A stretch of DNA of 64,000 nucleotides, taken from contig CM032126.1 of the NCBI GenBank assembly GCA_018894105.1, positions 11,559,001 to 11,623,000 of the forward strand, in the 5' to 3' direction. Both the position numbers and the translations under genes were made by a program. This document shows positions 1 through 13,051 of this stretch, in pieces; the first letter of the stretch is position 1, and the number at the start of each line of letters is the position of its first letter. The DNA is from Jacaranda mimosifolia (taxonomy: Eukaryota > Streptophyta > Magnoliopsida > Lamiales > Bignoniaceae). Under the pieces are notes generated by a model, which saw only the letters and a program-made list of their open reading frames with translations, was not told the origin of the DNA and did not search any database.

Positions 1-265
1 AAATGGTCAATACTTTCTGAGATCATAACTGCAAATTTAGAGCATCAGTTAGCTAGATAGAGAATCCACTTCATGTGTGATTTTATGGGCCTATTTTGGC
101 TAATTCCTTTAATCCTATCCCCTTAAAGCAAAACACATGGATTCACATGTTAGCAAATAGGAAAAAAAACAAATAAATAAACAATATTCCCCATACATAT
201 GCCAAAGCATATATAAATTCTCAGACAATGCATAAATGTTGCAAAAAAAACCACAAAACCCTCAC

Positions 266-2971
266 CTCAGCTCTGTCAGCATCACAACTGGTGGGGGCAG
301 ACGAGGTTTCGCCAGAGTCTTGGGGAACATCAGGTTCACCACCAATATTGTCTTGATCATCATCATCTTCGCAGCCAGAGGCAAGCTGCTGGAGGGCCAA
401 CTGACATTGCTGGAGCACTGCCTCTAAGGTTTTCCTCTTTACCCGAACCTTATCTTTCCGGGCATCCATTACCTCTGCCGGCTCCATTAAGTCTAATAAT
501 TCTTTTTCAACCATATGCACGTAAAGATACCAGTGGGTCTCTCTTCTAGAGTAGAATCCGATTATCTTGGGGGTTCATGAAATCTGTGGCATAACATTTG
601 GATGCTTAGAATTGAAAATGAATGACAATTATAATTCAAGAAATTGCATTCTTTTGATTTCATAACAAAATTAATTTGGAAGTGCTTAAACACTACCATT
701 GGTTGGATAGTTTAGTTGTCTAGAATTACTGAAGAATTAGAAATTTTTGCCTGGTCTCTTCTCATCCCTATTGCACCACCACCATTCCCAACAACTATTC
801 TTGTTCCTTCGCCAAACTTTGCCAGTAAAGACGGTATCAAATGGACCATGAAATATTGCAAAAGAAAAGTGGACAACTAACCCTATAAATATGTCGAAAA
901 ATTAAATACGGTCTGGGAAAATAAGCATGAGACAAAAAGTCCAGAACTGCAAAGAGCAAATCGGTATGACTAAAGAAATAGAAATTAATTGTTACAATTA
1001 AGTATGCATATTATTTCACTAATATCTGAATCAACACACACAACCCACATGGAGATATAAAATGCAGTGACGCGCTCTAACTGGCATATGAAAAATGAAA
1101 CAACTAAAACAACAGTAGACAATAAACAGTGTTTTCTGTTATTACTTTTCTTTCAGAGATCACTTTAAAATTTTAATTTGAGCTAAAAACAAATCCAGAT
1201 ATTAATAAGCCAATAACTAAATTTCCACATGGCAACTACCTTGATTTACTTTTTACCTAAAAAACTAGCAAGCAACAAAGACTTGTGTAAATGTTGATCC
1301 GTACGGAAGTTCTGAAGAATATAAAAAGTTTTTCCACTACATTGATTGGACAGACTTAATTGTTAGTGAGTTCAAACTCTTTGAAGTCATCATTCAAAAA
1401 ACTTCTTCCTTAATCAGTAGCCAGAACCGTCATGTCTTTCTTTTCATTATATTATTATTCATAAAGTTGATAAAGAAAGAAAAAGTAATGTTAATAAACA
1501 GATTAAATTCAATTTGGAAAAGCATTGTTCAAGAAAACTTCTTATTACAAGTGAAATTTTTTTGTTTCACTGAAGTTTAATGTAATTTACAGACAAATCC
1601 AGTGTTCTCAATTCAACACATTAGTAAAAACAGGAAAAAATTCACAATTTTCAAATATTACTAAATACACCAAACAACCAAGATTAAACCTTATGTTGAC
1701 CTATGAAATTCAACTTAAGAGTTTAAGAAAGTCAATCATATCATTTAACATATAAATTGCCATATAATTCTGATTATCTGCAAAAGTAGAAGCAGATGCC
1801 CTTGTTAGCATGCTAGATATAAGCATTGGTCTTCTGTATACTCGAGATACTTGGTCTAAAAGAAACATATAATAGAAGGATCCAACCATATGCCAAAACT
1901 ATCAATCAAAGCAAAAATAAATCTAAAGTAACAACCTATGCCAATTAGACAACTGCAATAAAGACATAGTTAACAACAAGGCACGCAGATTAGGTGAAGG
2001 GAAAAGGTGACTTATACAGTTATGCTAGCTTTGCACATGTCAACTTTGGCATTCAGCATTTGTACAGACAACCAAGCTTTTGTTTTTAATTAGTGATAAT
2101 CAACTTCACTAGCATCTTCGTTTAATTGCAGTTGACATTAAATAATTGGTCAACCTTTAAGGGTTGAATGCCCACCATTTCCACAAATTCAAATGCATCT
2201 CCATATGCATTATTGCTGTATAAACATCCATTTCTATAATAATCTTAATCACCAAAACAATGCACTTGCCCACCATCTACAACATATCTAAAGGCAGGCA
2301 GCACACTAGCCAGAGCAACCAAATCATGCCTAAGAATACAAACACTAAATTCTTCAAAGATTCTCAAAGGTTATTTCATAACACCCACCTGCCAAAACCC
2401 AGCAAGTGCGACGGACAAATAGATCAGGAATTTCATCAAGCAGTTTGCATGGGTGCTGCTATTACTAAGTAGAGTTTCAGGCACATGCTTTTCTCTGTGG
2501 TACTATGATTATCAGTCTGATTGCCGGTCTACTCACGTGGATTTCGAGTGTGTGGCCATGGGATAAAGCCTTGAGTTCGCCTTAGGCTTGAGGCGGTAAA
2601 CTAAGGTTAAATTCTCTGGAGGGAAAAAGAGGCAGAACGGTGTAAAATTTATTTACCTATGATATTTATAATCTCAAAAGGTTTCTTACCCCAAAATCAC
2701 ATTCCGAAACACGCAGATGAAAATTTTAAATTCAAAATCACAACTTTATACAAAAATAAAGTCAAGATATAAGTTTTTTTTGGCTTAAACTTCATGTAAA
2801 ACTCAAAATAATGAAAACTGAAAACAAGATTTGAAAGAGAGATGAAAAGAGAAAACAATTACCTGTCGGTGGTGGACTCAACGAACCGATTGCCGGCACC
2901 GATGCCGGAATCTTGCCTGTTGTGATTGGCTGCAGAGGGTTTGGGTCATAAGAAGAAAGACGTGAATTCGT
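266..2971 (-). CDS. Unrecognised plant gene, 5' part with putative exons; continues off the left edge
   Basis: I do not recognise the family. Putative exons on the minus strand are 2863-2971, 2537-2580, 2389-2455, 1710-1855 (its 3' limit is unclear) and 266-565. The first three junctions have good splice signals (ACAG/GTAATT, CTAAG/GC, CCAC/GTGAGT, GCAG/CACC, GGCAG/GTGGGT) and stay in one frame, giving a proline-rich start and then a stretch that includes CKLLDEIPDLFVRRTCW. The 1710-1855 block continues in phase after a TGTTTCTTTTAG acceptor but runs into TGA before any good donor, so its right splice is unresolved. The last exon encodes HWYLYVHMVEKELLDLMEP, a basic Lys/Arg segment, a Gln-rich helix and an acidic run, and ends at GAG/GTGAGG, so more exons lie outside the window. 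No in-frame ATG is seen upstream: the frame opens after a TAG (2972-2974) with ACG. It may be a gene with a non-AUG start, an unseen upstream exon, or a damaged copy. Confidence 0.5.
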
Positions 2972-3031
2972 CTATGTCTCTTATTCCTTTGAGAACAATA
3001 GCTTCTCCCCAAAAATATATAATTTTTGTTT

Positions 3032-3459
3032 CTATTTAAAAAAACCCTAACCATTATCGATATTGTGTATCTATTTATCATACATACAGAGTGTTTGACT
3101 AAATTTCAAATTCTTAAAATTTAAAATTTTTTAATTAAATTTTATATTGATTATTATTTATTAAATTTGATAACTTAAACTTATTTATTCTATCTAAAAG
3201 TTTATAAATTTCTTAAATTATTTTTTAAATCAAAATATTATATTATTTAAAAAAACCCTAACCATTATCGATATTGTTTATCTATTTATCATACATAGAG
3301 TGTGTTTGACTAAATTTCAAATTCTTAAAATTTAAATTCTTTAATTAAATTTTATATTGATTATTATTTATTAAATTTGATAACTTACACTTATTTATTC
3401 TATCTAAAAGTTTATAAATTTCTTAAATTATTTTTTAAATCAAAATATTATATTATTTA
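3032..3459. repeat. 211-bp tandem duplication
   Basis: Two near-identical direct copies lie head to tail. The marker accctaaccattatcga occurs near 3043 and again 211 bp later near 3254, and both copies end in caaaatattatattattta. The duplicated block lies just behind the 5' exon of the minus-strand gene, so it probably includes part of its leader or promoter. Few differences separate the copies, which points to a fairly recent event. Confidence 0.85.
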
Positions 3460-4700
3460 TTTATCTCTAATCTATACTATTTATCCATCCTGTAATCTCT
3501 AAGAGGCATGTTATTTTGACAACATTTATGTAATTGTTATCAAATTTTCAAATTTTTAGAATTTTAAATTTCTTATTTAAATTAAATAAAATTTTTCGTT
3601 GGTGGTTCATTATTAAATTTGATATTACTTATCTATTGCATTTAAGATTCCTAGATTTTCATAATCATTTATTTGATTGAACCAACAGTTAATTGGGGAA
3701 AAGTAGCCAAAGTTATTTTCAATTAAAGAATCAGTCCCCATTTGAATTTTGTTTGTCTTCACACCCTAGTCAAAGTTTTTTTTTGAGTCCATTCCTCAAT
3801 TGAGTTAAAAAGATAAAAACAACCCCACTTAAATTGAAAATACCAAGAGACACTCTACTCAACCACTTACAAACACATTTTTTCAAAATAATTCTCGCCC
3901 TTCACATTTTTTCTTCATGTTCCCTTCATCTTCAAAACCGATTCTCACTCTCTCGGATGATGCTATCTTTACCTTCTTCCCATTGGTGTTGCAACAATTG
4001 ACCTTCTTCTTTCTTCCCTTCCTTATTTTTGAACTAATTTTTCACCATTAATTATGTTGCCCAAGCTAGAAGAGTTTGTATTTTTGCTCTTCAATTGTAC
4101 AGTTTATGAGGTAAGTTTTGTAATTTTCTCTTATATTATTTTATATCGAAATACTGAAAGAATTTTCATACATTTCTTTGTTTGCTTCTTGTTGTATCTT
4201 GGTTTTAATTATTTTAGGCCTAATTTTAATATACTCAATTCACCCACAATCAATCTCTTCTTTTATAAAAACCTCTAATGTAAGTTTTTTCGTACTTGAA
4301 TATTGTCAATTTATACTTCATTTTTTGTTTTAATTGTATATTTCAATTATCAATTATATGAGTTTAATAACTATAAAATTCATATGAGGTACAGGGTACA
4401 TTAGTTGTTTGTAACTGAATTTTAAAGATATTATATGATTCATGATACATGCAAAATGTATAAATCATGTTTAAGCATTTCTTAGGTATCCATTCATGCA
4501 AACTAATAATTAATATGATTAATATTATTTTCAAATAATATGGTAGTAAAATTCAAAATTTTAGTATTTTAATTATGAGTTGCAATACACAAAAATTTCA
4601 ATTCAGTATTCTGTGCAAGTTCTTTTGGTACAAAAATTCAAACTTTCAATATTTAAATTGCGAGTTGTAGTTTCAAAACCTCTAATGCAGTATTTATGTA
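3460..4700. other. AT-rich intergenic DNA, no gene recognised
   Basis: This stretch is AT-rich with a pyrimidine-rich part around 3870-4030. A short open frame at 4054-4278 on the plus strand is rich in Phe and Leu and has no motif I recognise, so I do not call it a gene. Confidence 0.6.
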
Positions 4701-4707
4701 ATTATAT

Positions 4708-4965
4708 ATGTCTATCTTTTCCGCAGAAATAATGGTTAAACCTCGGGGACCTACACAACAAACTACAAAAGATAACAGAGACTCTGAGCTATATTCTCAA
4801 TGCTCTTCAGGGTACTTTAAAAATGTTATGAAGAAGTTGGACAGTAAGATTAGCTTCAGACACATTTGGGCAGATTGTTGTGCAAAAAATGGGGACCTCA
4901 ACTGTGGAGTTTATGTATGTCTTTGGGCAAAGTGTTATGCAAAAAACACCAAGGGTTTTTTGTAA
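4708..4965 (+). pseudogene. Fragment resembling a Ulp1/C48 SUMO-protease C-terminus
   Basis: The open frame of 85 codons contains NGDLNCGVYVCLWAKCYA. This resembles the catalytic-cysteine segment of Ulp1-type (C48) peptidases, where a Cys-Gly-Val core is followed by a hydrophobic helix; the usual Asp before the Cys is Asn here. The catalytic His and Asp segments are not visible nearby, so at most this is a remnant. Such domains are often carried by plant Mutator-like elements, but I cannot find terminal inverted repeats to prove one. The 450-bp tandem array starts about 300 bp downstream. The match is short and could be chance. Confidence 0.3.
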
Positions 4966-5269
4966 TATGCAAATAATTGTTCTATAGAAGCGCAACGAAC
5001 ACATATTGCTGCAAAAATTATGACCAGCGAGCATGGCTTAATGTATTGCATGGCTCTATGATGATGTTTAGATGGTTATTACCGGGATGAATTTACTTTT
5101 TGTATGTGGATATTGAGGTGATTATTTCAATATTTCTGACATTCTTACTGGATAATATTTATAATTTATGTATTTAGATTATTATAATGGATGGTGTTCA
5201 CAATTCATAGTATAATTTAAATTTTTATTTATATATAGATACTGGTAAGTGTATATGTTATAGGTTAAC

Positions 5270-8200
5270 TAGAAATAAGTACACAATTAGTGATAAATCA
5301 GTACATAAATGCAGTTGCAAAGTACATAAATGTCAAAACTAGGTACTTTTTTACATATCTCCAGTATGAATGGGAGCACAAGTGGTTGGATGTTGGTGTT
5401 TATATTCCCAACCATTAAGCACGTGTTATCACAAGCATTATTTGAAGAAAAGATGATTTTATTGTATTAGAGTATCTTATGTGTTGTTCCAAGCATCAAA
5501 TTGAGATCAAACTCGGTTTTTGGGAAAGAAAGTACAAAATCACGCAAAATAAGTAGACAAATAGGAAAAACTCAGTACATAAAAGTAGTTTCGAGTATAT
5601 AATCGACAAAACTAGGTACTTTTTTTGCAGATTTCTAGTATCATTCTCAACATATAAGGGACCAAGTTCAATTCGGCCTAATCTGGCCATTGCATGATCG
5701 TAAGACCAAAACATATTAGTCTTAGGACTCATATAGTCATAATGATAGGTTCAGTAGTTTTTGATGGTGGTATCGGGAGGATTCATTTGGCTCATGCATA
5801 AATGGTTTATAGTAGTATGAATGAGAACACAAGTGGTTTGATGTGAGTGTTTGTGTTCCTAACCATTTCAACACGTACTATCACGAGCATTACTTGAAGA
5901 AAAGATGATTTTATTATATTAGAGTATCTTATGTGTTGTTCCAAGCATCGAATTGAGGTTAAACTCAGCCTTTGGAAAAGCAAGTACAAAATCACGTAAA
6001 ATAAGTACGTAAATAGAAAAAATCCAGTACATAAACGCAATTTCAAAGTACATCATCACCAAAACTAGGTATTTTACGGATTTGTAGTATCATGCTCAAC
6101 ACATGAGGGACCAAGTTCAATTCGGCATAACCCGGCTATTGCATGATCATAAGACCATAACATATGTATTAGTTCTAGGACTTATATAGCCAAGATAGGT
6201 TTAGTGGTTTTCGATGGTGATGTTGAGAGGATTTATTTGGTTTATGCATCAATGATTTATACTAGTGTGAATGAGAGCACAAGTGGTTGAATGTTGGTGT
6301 TTGTGTTCCCAATCATTTCAATAAGTGCTATCATGAGCATTATTTAAAAAAAGATTATTTTATTGTATTAGACTATTTTATACGTTATTTCAAGCATCGA
6401 ATTGAGGTTAAACTCGACCTTTAGGAAAGTAAGTACAAAATCACAAAAATTAAGTACATAAATAAGTAAAACTTAGTACATAAACACAGTTGAGAAGTAT
6501 ATAATCCTAGAAACTAGGTGTTTTTTTTTTGTAGATTTGCAGTATCATTCTCAGCATATAAGGGACTGAGTTCAATTCGGCCTAATCTGCCATTGCATGA
6601 TCATAAGACAATGACGTATTAGTCTTAGGACTCATATAGTCATGATAGGTTTAGTGGTTTTTTATGGTGGGGTCAGGAGGATTCATTTGGCTTATGCATC
6701 AATGATTTATGCTAGTATAAATGAGATCACAAGTGATTGGATGTTGGTGTTTATGTTCCCATCCATTTCAACAGGTGCTAACATGAGCATTATTTGAAGA
6801 AAAGATGATTTTATTGTCTTAGAGTGTTTTATGTGTTGTTTCAAGTATTGAATTGAGGTTAAACAAGGCTTTTGAGAAAGCAAGTACAAAATCACGTACA
6901 ATAAGTACATAAACAGGGAAAAGTCAGTATATAAACATAGTTTTGAAGTACATAATCACCAAAACTAGGCACTTTTTGCGGATTTGTAGTATCATTCTCA
7001 GCACATAAGAAGCCAAGTTTGATTGCATGATCATAAGATCATGACGTATTAGTCCTAGGACTCATATAGTTAGGATAGGTTTAGTGGTTTTCGATGGTTG
7101 TGTTGAGAGGATTCATTTGACTCATGCATCAATGATTTATATTAATATGAATTAGAGCACAGGTGGTTGGATGTTGGCATTTGTGTTCCCAACCATTTCG
7201 ATAGGTGCTATCACGAGCATTATTTGAAAAAAAGATTTTATTGTATTAGAGTGCCTTATGTGTTGTTCCAAGCATTGACTTAAGGTTAAACTAGGCTATT
7301 GAGAGAGCAAGTACAAAATCACTCAAAATAAGTATATAAATACGAAAAACTCAATACATAAATGTAGTTTCGAAGTACATAATAGCCAAAACTAGTTTTT
7401 GTGTGTGCATATTTGTAGTATCATTCTCAACACATAAGGGACTGATTCGATTACATGATCATAAGACCATGATATATTAGTCCTATGACTCATATAGTCA
7501 GGATAGGTTTAGTGGTTTTCGATGGTGGTGTCGAGAGGATTCATTTGACTCATGCATCAATAATTTATACTAGTATGAATGAGAGCACAAGTGGTTGGAT
7601 GTTGGTGTTTGTGTTCCCAACCATTTCAACAGGTGCTATCTGAGCATTATTTAAAGTAAAGGTGATTTTATTCTATTAGAGTGTCTTATGCGTTGTTCCA
7701 CGCATCGAATTAAGGTTAAGCTAGGCTTTTAGGAAAACAAGTATAAAATCATGCAAAATAAGTACATAAATAGGGAAAACTCAGTAAATGAATGCAGCTC
7801 CCGAAGTATATAATTGCCAAAATTAGGTACTGTTTTGCAGATTTCTCAGTATCATTCTTAGCATATAAGGAACCAAGTTCGGCTCGACCTAATCTGGCAA
7901 TTGCATGATCATAAGACCATGATGTATTAGTCCTAGAACTCATATAGTCATGATAAGTTTTCTGGTTTTTGATGTTGGTGTTGGGAAGATTCATTTGGCT
8001 TACGCATCAATGGTTTATTGTAGTATAAATGAGAGCACAAGTGGTTGGATATAGGTGTTTGTGTTCCCAATCATTTTAACACGTACTATCACGAGCATTA
8101 CTTAAAGAAAAGATGATTTTATTATACTAGAATGTTTTATATATTGTTCCAAACATCAAATTGTGCCTAAACTCAGTCTTTGGAAAACCAAGCACATAAA

Positions 8201-8410
8201 CATGCAAAAAAAGTATACAAATAGTGTGAATTTAGTACATAAATGTAGTTCTGAAGTACATAAATGTGAAAATTGGGTTATCCTAACTACTTGAATTACG
8301 TGTGTCCATACCATTACTTTAAGAAAATATGATTTCATTGTTTTAGATAGTCTTATATGTTGTTTACACTAATAATTTGAGATAAATTAGGCCATATGAC
8401 TAGTGAGTAT
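5270..8410. repeat. Satellite-like tandem array, about seven units of about 450 bp
   Basis: The marker gagcacaagtgg and close variants recurs near 5373, 5823, 6274, 6723, 7154, 7582 and 8032, so spacings are about 428-451 bp. A second marker, gtatcattctc, recurs near 5638, 6089, 6541, 6990, 7418 and 7850 with the same spacing. The first unit lacks an internal part and the last fades out after about 8270. Within each unit the short motif agtacataaa is itself repeated several times. On the minus strand most units hold a similar open stretch (for example FFLFVYLFCVILYFLSQKPS and relatives). This may be only a consequence of unit similarity. Unit length varies, so the array is not freshly homogenised. 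Confidence 0.9.
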
Positions 8411-9447
8411 AAAAATACTCTATTACAGTATTAATTTCTTAGAATGAAGTACTATGTTCTTGTTATCAGGTATCTGTATAAATGAAGTATTGGTCATTTG
8501 AAATGAGGTATTATTTTTCTGATTTACATTATAGTATAAAATGACTCTAAATATAAATCTGCCATATGGCTGAAAAATAACAGTAATTCATGACTATTTT
8601 ATATACTAAAAGAATAGCACAATATATCCATATATTGTATACAATTATACATATGCAATAAAATGGTTGTTCTTGACCCTCTTCTGTTGCTTCTTAATTT
8701 CTCTCCTTCAGACTCCAAGTCCTATTTGCTTTTCTCTTTAATTGTAAAAATAAATCTTGGAGGCCCATGAAGGTTGAGCAACTCTCATCAGTTTTATTTC
8801 CACCCCTCTTTAATATACCCCTTCAACCCCAAATCTTTGCTTGAGCCCATCGCCAAATCCTATTTGTGTATTAGTTGTTAGTTTCTCATTGAGTAAAAAT
8901 GTTCTAGACTATTGTTGGCATTGCCAAAACAATTGAGACTTTTCCAATAGAAGAGAAAAGAGGAATCTTCAATTTCTCTAGTGGTTGTATTTGCTATTCT
9001 CTTTTTCCACCACAACAAATAGTAAGGGCCTACCACAAATCCATCAAGAAATAAGTTGTCAATGGCGGAAAAATAAAATTAAAAGAAGAAGAAGAAGAAG
9101 AAGAAAGAAAGAAAGAAACTGCCTTGGTGTATCTGCGGGAGAGAGGCTTCGTGGGGAGAGAGAGGTAGAGAGAAAATATGGGTTTGTGAATAGAGATAGA
9201 GTATTTGTATGTAAACTAAACCGAAAAAAAGGAGAAAATAAGACTTATGGGGGCATTTTGGTGAAATCAAGTAAGTGGGGAGTAAACTCTAAATTCAAAA
9301 TTGAAGTAGGGAGTTAAAACTGTAAAATGGATGGGTGGGGACTAAATCATGAATTGAAAGTAGGTTTTGGTATTTTTAAATAAGATGCCCTTGAACCAAA
9401 TCATTTTTAGTTTGTCTCTAATCTATTTATTTATCTATACTATATTA
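8411..9447. other. Non-coding DNA between the array and the Helitron edge
   Basis: I see no gene. The plus-strand open frame at 8985-9317 is produced mainly by a purine microsatellite and lacks any recognisable domain. Around 9413-9447 is a sequence like one near 3459-3480 (ctctaatctat and tatactat). Confidence 0.6.
9083..9118 (+). repeat. (GAA)n/(GAAA)n microsatellite
   Basis: A run of GAA units passes into GAAA units. It gives a Lys/Arg-rich peptide in one frame and a Phe run on the other strand, both artefacts of the repeat. Confidence 0.95.
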
Positions 9448-11061
9448 CTAGCATGTGCCCGATGCATCTTATTGATTGAAATAATTTATCTTATAATAAT
9501 ATTTATTTTAATTCATGTGACTAAAACATGAATTGCAATTATTTTTAGAATTTATTGAAACAAAATCTATTACTAATTAAATAAAATAACACGAATATTT
9601 CACTTAAAAATATTATGTTGAAGATAATTTATACTAAAATAAGTGTAGAATATTGAATTGCTCGCTCTAAATTTATAAATTATACAAAAAAATTATAAAA
9701 TGATAAAGTTTAAATAAATAAATAAAAGAATAAAGAAAATAAAATAGTGCATAATAGTTTACTAAATACGCCTTTTAGATTAGATATGTATTTATCCATA
9801 CATGATTTGATATGATAAATAAGCAAATAATTTCTTTTCTAATATAAAGCTTTTTTGTATGATTTCTTAATAACGTGGAAGTTATAATTACAATTTTCAT
9901 GACATATAAAAATCTTGAATTTAAATATTTTTTTTTGGAATAAATATATAATTTCTTTGTATTTTATATGTGAAAATAGTTTATATTATGTTGTTAATTA
10001 TTTGATAACTAATTCAATAAGTAGTTTGTAACATACAATTTTTATAAGTTAAAATATCTTTTAATATCCACATAACTATGATAAGTAAAATTTATTTATT
10101 TTTATTTATGTATGTAGTTAATTTATTATTTTTGAAATCATCAATTAACATATATTATGTACATAAACTAAATAATAAGTAATTTATCAATATTCAGTTT
10201 AAAATAAAATATCAATCTCTTATAAGAAATTATACATGGATTCTTAAATTGTTAAAATTTTAAAAAATATATTTATAAGAAAAAGGTAATAAACAATTAA
10301 TTTTATATTATATTTAAGAAAACTATTTCTTTTCTTTTTTTTGAATATAAGAAATCTTTAGTATGATCTTGTTAATAATGTAAAGACCATAGAAATAATT
10401 TTTATAACACTTGAGGATTTAAAATAATTATTTGTCAATATGTTAAGTTTATTTACTTTTGTTTAGGGATTTTCTTTATGATTCTAAGATTATCAAATAA
10501 CATATTTTACATATAATGTAAATTATTATAAAATAATATTTAGTTTTTAATATTTAACTTAATACATTATATATATCAATATCTTATTAAACATGAAATG
10601 GACAAAGAAATAATAGTTTGAATAAAAAATTATTGATCTAATACTATTCCTACCAAATATGTATATATAAAATATTCTGCTGTAAATTATTATTTAAACA
10701 AAATGTCAAAAAAATGACCTAAATATTAAAAAATTTGCAGATAAATGTACTCAAAGAATATAAACACGTAATTGGCTATTTGAAGTGTTTATTCATTAAA
10801 CTTTTAAAAATTTCAACTACACTAATAATATATCAGTGTATGCTAAAAGAAATTTGATTCAAATATTTGAGAATGAGTTGTTATTATTGTGCTAGCTGTT
10901 TAAAACTTCTTAAGTTGAAAATTTTGATAATATAAAAATACAAATTAAGATATTATAGTAGTAGAAAGTAGTTCCCCATACTTATAATATACTTTAAATT
11001 CAAATTAGAATATTAGTTAATATTCTAGACATATGACCACTACTAAAAAAACTATTTTTTT

Positions 11062-11375
11062 GCGACAAATTTTGTGACGGAAAATCCGTCACAAAATTTT
11101 TCCTTGCAAAAAGATAAAAAAATGTAAAAGTCATTTGCAACGGACTCAAATCCGTCCCAAAAATTCAACATTTGCGATAGAAAAATCCATCGCAAACGTA
11201 AGGTTTTGTGATGGATTTGAATTCATTGCAAATTTTTTGAAAAATCCTTAAATTAAATCTGCCAAAATCTATAGTTTTGTGACGGAAAAAATCATTGCAA
11301 AAGTTTTGAAAGATTCTTAAATTTTGCGACGGATTTTTGTCCATCGCAAAGCTTAAGTTTTGCGACGATTTATCT
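11062..11375. repeat. CACTA left subterminal repeats
   Basis: Short motifs such as tttgtgacgg, tccgtcacaaa, ttgcgatag and ccatcgcaaa occur in both orientations, about every 30 bp. In CACTA elements such repeats are bound by the accessory transposase protein. Many copies here carry CG to TG or CA changes. Confidence 0.8.
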
Positions 11376-13020
11376 GTTATGAGAATTAAGCCCTAGCTCC
11401 CCCACCAAACACACTAACACTCTATTCCCCCCCACCCCACCCCACCCCACCCCCAAAGGTATGCCTTTCCCCTTCCTTTTTTTTTCTTTTTTTACTTTTC
11501 CTTCTTTCTTTGTTAAATTGGCCGGCCGATGGGGGCTGTCGCCACCCGGCCGGTACTGGCTGCGCACCAGCAGCAACTGGTGTGGCCAGCCAATGACCAA
11601 TGGCCAACCAGATCTAAATATGATTTTTTTAATTTTTTAATTATTTTTTTGAAAAATTAGTTTTAATTTTAGAAAAAATGCTAATGGTTGTTTGTTTATT
11701 GTTTCAGGTTTGGAGAGTTTATATTTTGCATTATCTCCATAAATTGAGGTAATTTTCTTAATTATATCAAAATTTGATTATATTTTAGTTATAATTTGAT
11801 TATGTTTTATTTATCTCCATTGTGTTTTAGTTAATTGTCTTCATTAGTTAAAATTTGATTTATGTTTTAGTTATCTCCATTATGCTTTAGTCAATTATCT
11901 CCACTAGTTAAAATTTGATTATGTTTTAGTTAAAATTTGATTTATGTGTTAGTTAAACTCAAATAATAATTTATTTATTAGCAATATGATTTGATTTAAC
12001 ATAAATAATGATGTATGGATTAGTTAAAATTTGAGTTAACTTTTATATTCGTTTTAAGTGTTGTTATATTTGTTAGAGTTATGTTTTCATTTGAATTAAA
12101 AAGTTTATTAGAATTTTGATTGAGTTAAATTTTTATGGTACTATATATTGAATTGTATTAAATTTTTAAGTTTTAATTTAGTTTATGGAAATATGATTTA
12201 TGAATAAATATGTGCACTTGTAACATGTGTCTAATGACATAAGCTATCTCGACTGTAGTGGATACCTTTTATGAATTGTGCTGAGTTTAATGGGGCATTT
12301 AGAGGTAAGTTTGCATACCTTATTTTGATTTTATATATTTTTTTAGTACAATATATTAGAAATGTTTAAAATTGGTGGAATTAGAAATGAGGATGGGATG
12401 TTGGGAGAAGGGGTGGAGCCTTCTCATTTGTTGCTGATTGGTTTTTAATTGCTTGCATAATGATGATGGGGGAGTGTTTATGTGCCATTATGTATTTACG
12501 AATATTATTAATTACTTTCAATTGAAATGATGCTATTCATTATGTTGAGTCTTCTTTTTTGGGCAAATTGGATATCTTATTTTAGAGAGGTGTTTGATAC
12601 ACATTATTATCTTTGTGATAACAAAATAGTCTTTATTAAACAATCTTTGCTAGAGGAATCATAAAATGCATAAATGGAATAATACATGAATTTGAGATAT
12701 AATTTTGATATTTACATCCTAATCAAATCTCAAAGAGGGTTGTGATTACATAATCTCACCCCCAAACATACTATTTCAATAGCTATTAATCTCATATACA
12801 GTGCGATCTTTGGATAAATTACGGGCCAGCATGCAAATCTCATCTTTCATATCAAACAAGAGATTACCCTATATTAAAAGCCATAGTAGATGTTAATATC
12901 CCAAACCAAACATATTCCAAATAATTTGTTTACCCACTTCAATTGTTAGGTCATCTTTTCATCTTTTTGTCGATTAGTCTTCATTTTTTTTATTGGCCAA
13001 ATGTATTCATCTCTATATAA
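11376..13020. other. CACTA 5' region, including an AT-rich minisatellite
   Basis: A C-rich tract (11425-11455) and a GC-rich patch around 11520-11600 containing two GGCCGG boxes could be the old promoter or leader of the element. From about 11750 to 11960 degenerate units based on aaatttgatt.atgttttagtt and tatctccattatg repeat. No open frame with a recognisable domain is present. Confidence 0.5.
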
Positions 13021-13050
13021 TAATAGTAGTAGTAGTAGTAGTAATAATAA
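13021..13050. repeat. (TAG)n/(TAA)n microsatellite at the left edge of gypsy element A
   Basis: A TAG-type run turns into TAA units directly beside the left LTR. An (ACT)n run flanks the right LTR (23843-23895), so the element landed in or next to simple-sequence DNA. Confidence 0.9.
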
Positions 13051-13051
13051 T

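Noticed and set aside
2260..2472. 70-codon plus-strand frame
   Set aside because: It overlaps the minus-strand exon at 2389-2455, which has splice signals and a continuous frame; the plus frame has no motif.
2537..2615. Longer version of the second exon of the left-hand gene, using the strong TCCCTCCAG acceptor at 2616
   Set aside because: It is open with exon 1 but puts the next exon in the wrong frame; the acceptor at 2581 keeps the more protein-like frame through three exons. Alternative splicing remains possible.
8985..9317. 110-codon plus-strand frame
   Set aside because: It is built on the GAA/GAAA microsatellite and has no recognisable domain or splice context.
11370..11607. Two minus-strand frames in the CACTA 5' region
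   Set aside because: They come from a C-rich tract and a GC-rich patch; low complexity and no homology seen.
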